This document shows, one piece after another, positions 62,305 to 64,000 of a stretch of 64,000 bases of DNA. The DNA comes from Smittium mucronatum (Eukaryota > Kickxellomycota > Harpellomycetes > Harpellales > Legeriomycetaceae). Positions within the stretch are counted from its first letter, which is position 1. Every line of letters starts with the position of its first letter. The notes beneath the pieces are model-generated. The model did no database searches and was not told where the DNA came from. It saw nothing but the letters and a program-made list of their open reading frames with translations. Both the position numbers and the translations under genes were made by a program. The DNA lies in the NCBI GenBank assembly GCA_001953115.1, contig LSSL01000016.1, positions 1 to 64,000 of the forward strand, read 5' to 3'.

Positions 62305-62450
62305 TTGCTTTTGCGGAAAAAAAAATGCAAATCATTTGCTGACTTATTGCATTGGAAAAAAAAATGCAAGCGTGTTTTCAAACGCAAAAAAATTAGCAAG
62401 ATGCATTCGAAAACGCGAAAACATTAGCACTTTCAACTAAAGTTGCAAAA
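62305..62450. repeat. GCAA/TTGC-rich patch with a 16-bp direct repeat
   Basis: GGAAAAAAAAATGCAA occurs exactly at 62315-62330 and 62354-62369. Around it the words TGCAA, GCAAA, TTGC and AACGC recur many times within 150 bp, against a background almost free of GC steps. Confidence 0.6.
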
Positions 62451-62888
62451 GAAAAGAAAATAATTGTTTAATATAACAAAAGTAATAATATATTACACAA
62501 TTTAACTTCGATTTAATAATTTCGAAATTTTAGCATTCGTAAAAAAGTTATTCAAATAGTAGATTTTAATGCTTTTTACAAAAAAAATAGTCATGATTTA
62601 ACCGTTATAACTGAAAATTTATATACTTTTTTGGTTATTATAAACTAATAGCAAAGCACCATAATGGATTTTGTTAAAAATTCTATGATCCAATAAAAAT
62701 TACCTTTTTTCAAGACAATATTTTATTGGGTAAATATATGAATATTTTTATAGCGAAATCACTAAAAAGGGCTAGAGATTTTATAGACTTTCTATTGAAT
62801 ATTTAAAAATAAATCACATAATCATTGCTCAATTTTATTTGGTAAAATAAAAGTTTCAAAAAAGTTATTAGACAAATAATAACTAATA

Positions 62889-64000
62889 AAGATAATAGAG
62901 ACCTCAAAATCTCAAAAATAAATACATCATAAACATTATTTTAATTTTAATTCATCAATGAAAAATACCTTTCTTCAGGAAATTATTTGAAAATTAAAAG
63001 AAAATTTTGAATAAATTAATAACCCTGATATTAAAAAAACCTTATTAAAATAATTTAAAGATAATTTTTAGAAAAGATTAAGGTCAAATAAAACCGATTT
63101 TTAGCTTAATAATCTTTCATAAGAACATTTTAAAATAATAATTTTTATTTTTCTAAATAAATATTTTATTATTAGTCTGATTTATGATATATTCAATTTA
63201 AAACTCAAATGCACACATATTTTTACCTTCGAGCCGTTTCTAATTTAATAAAAGGTAATTTATATATTTAAAACTTGATGGGATTTATATGTATAAACCC
63301 CTGTAACTTTTTATTTTACTATTATACTAAACAATTTACTATATCAAAAGGAAACTATGTGAGTTAAAACTCATGTGTGAGATTATCTTATTTATCATAA
63401 AAAACTCTTTTTCAATATAAATAATCATCATCAAATATGCACATGTGTAAGTATGCTAAAAAAAATTAAATTTTTGAGCACCTCGTCACCTATTATTTCA
63501 TCCTAATATATTATGTACTAAAAAAGTTCTAATTTAACAAATATATACATTTTGAAATAATTTTTTCTTTATCGTAAAAATAAATAGGTCACTTATATAT
63601 CTTATGTAGAATAATGACTGGAATTTTTCACAAAAAATTTAGGAAATTTATTAGTTTTTTTATTTTTTTAGGTATTAATTTTAAAAAAATTGTAAAAAAA
63701 AAATTTTAAATGAATTTTTTGTTAAATTTTATTTTAATAATCGTAGCTTAAATATTAACTAATAAATAAGAAAAACAGTAAAATAAATAAATTTTGGTTA
63801 TAGTTCTTGAAAAATTCTCTGTGATCATATTTCTTTTATTTTTTCGAGAATTGGTTGTGCTTTTAACATTTTTTTTGTTTATTTTTGTGAAAAAAAGACT
63901 TATATCAATACAAATATTGCTTTTCAACAATCTAAAACATGAAACATATATATCTATGTGGTATAATATTGCACTTTGAGATAATTTAAATACATGATCT
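62889..64000. other. AT-rich DNA without recognisable genes
   Basis: Two overlapping opposite frames of about 60 codons near 63.75-63.98 kb are shadows of each other and low-complexity. I see nothing else. Confidence 0.6.

Larger units (their letters stand above)
61049..62888. mobile_element. Old inverted-repeat element, arms about 210 bp
   Basis: Bases 61049-61257 match the reverse complement of 62678-62888. Shared blocks include GATTATGTGATTTATTTTTA and ATTCATATAT followed by ACCCAATAAA. By eye about 75-80 percent of positions agree, so it is older than the 57.1-kb element. Weaker similarity may extend further inward. There is no coding frame inside. The core carries a CACTTG repeat and a patch full of GCAA/TTGC words. 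Ends and target duplication are not sharp enough to name a superfamily. Confidence 0.65.

Noticed and set aside
1..64000. CRISPR arrays, bacterial operons, phage or plasmid functions
   Set aside because: No spaced direct-repeat array and no ribosome-binding-site-led gene clusters. Recognisable families are all eukaryotic transposable elements.

Overview
The window is extremely AT-rich (by eye about four-fifths A+T), with no long open reading frames, no rRNA, no convincing tRNA gene, no CRISPR array and no operon-like gene packing. It looks like gene-poor, transposon-littered nuclear DNA of a eukaryote. Very AT-rich, repeat-bloated genomes of this kind occur in some large-genome microsporidia, anaerobic chytrids, other early fungi and some protists; the sequence does not decide between them. 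There is one assembly gap (N at 25559-25997), edged by poly-G.

Layout. 1-396 is a perfect TAATAG hexamer array cut by the window edge. 3341-4895 is a mobile element with 365-bp, nearly identical terminal inverted repeats (TIRs) that are themselves built of phased ~16-bp units. 5371-7902 is an older inverted-repeat element holding a broken coding remnant. 8346-8699 is a mariner-type miniature element. 8702-22690 holds nothing I can call a gene. 22690-26840 is a comparatively GC-rich, badly decayed tyrosine-recombinase (DIRS/Ngaro-type) retrotransposon on the minus strand: gag, gap, reverse transcriptase, RNase H, recombinase. 30680-31402 is a decayed pogo/Tigger-type transposase. 32621-32996 has a pentamer repeat, two tRNA-like promoter pairs and a hairpin, perhaps a SINE. 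33.0-43.9 kb is empty. A possible small gene lies at 44.0 kb, and a small GC-rich coding remnant at 45.3 kb. 48043-48798 is one reading frame on the minus strand with a Ser-Asp repeat and one in-frame TAG. 49614-51110 is the decayed C-terminal part of a LINE. 57118-59956 is a young-looking element with 645-bp TIRs and an unrecognised coding core. 61049-62888 is a fourth, old inverted-repeat element.

No gene here works with another in a pathway. The window is a record of transposition: YR-retrotransposon, LINE, pogo, mariner MITE, possible SINE and three long-TIR elements, set in DNA that has drifted to very high A+T. The two long-TIR elements with nearly identical arms (3.3 and 57.1 kb) look youngest. 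The coding-derived patches (22.7-26.8, 48.0-48.8 and 49.6-51.1 kb) stand out mainly by higher GC. All family calls were made by eye from short conserved motifs, without database searches.
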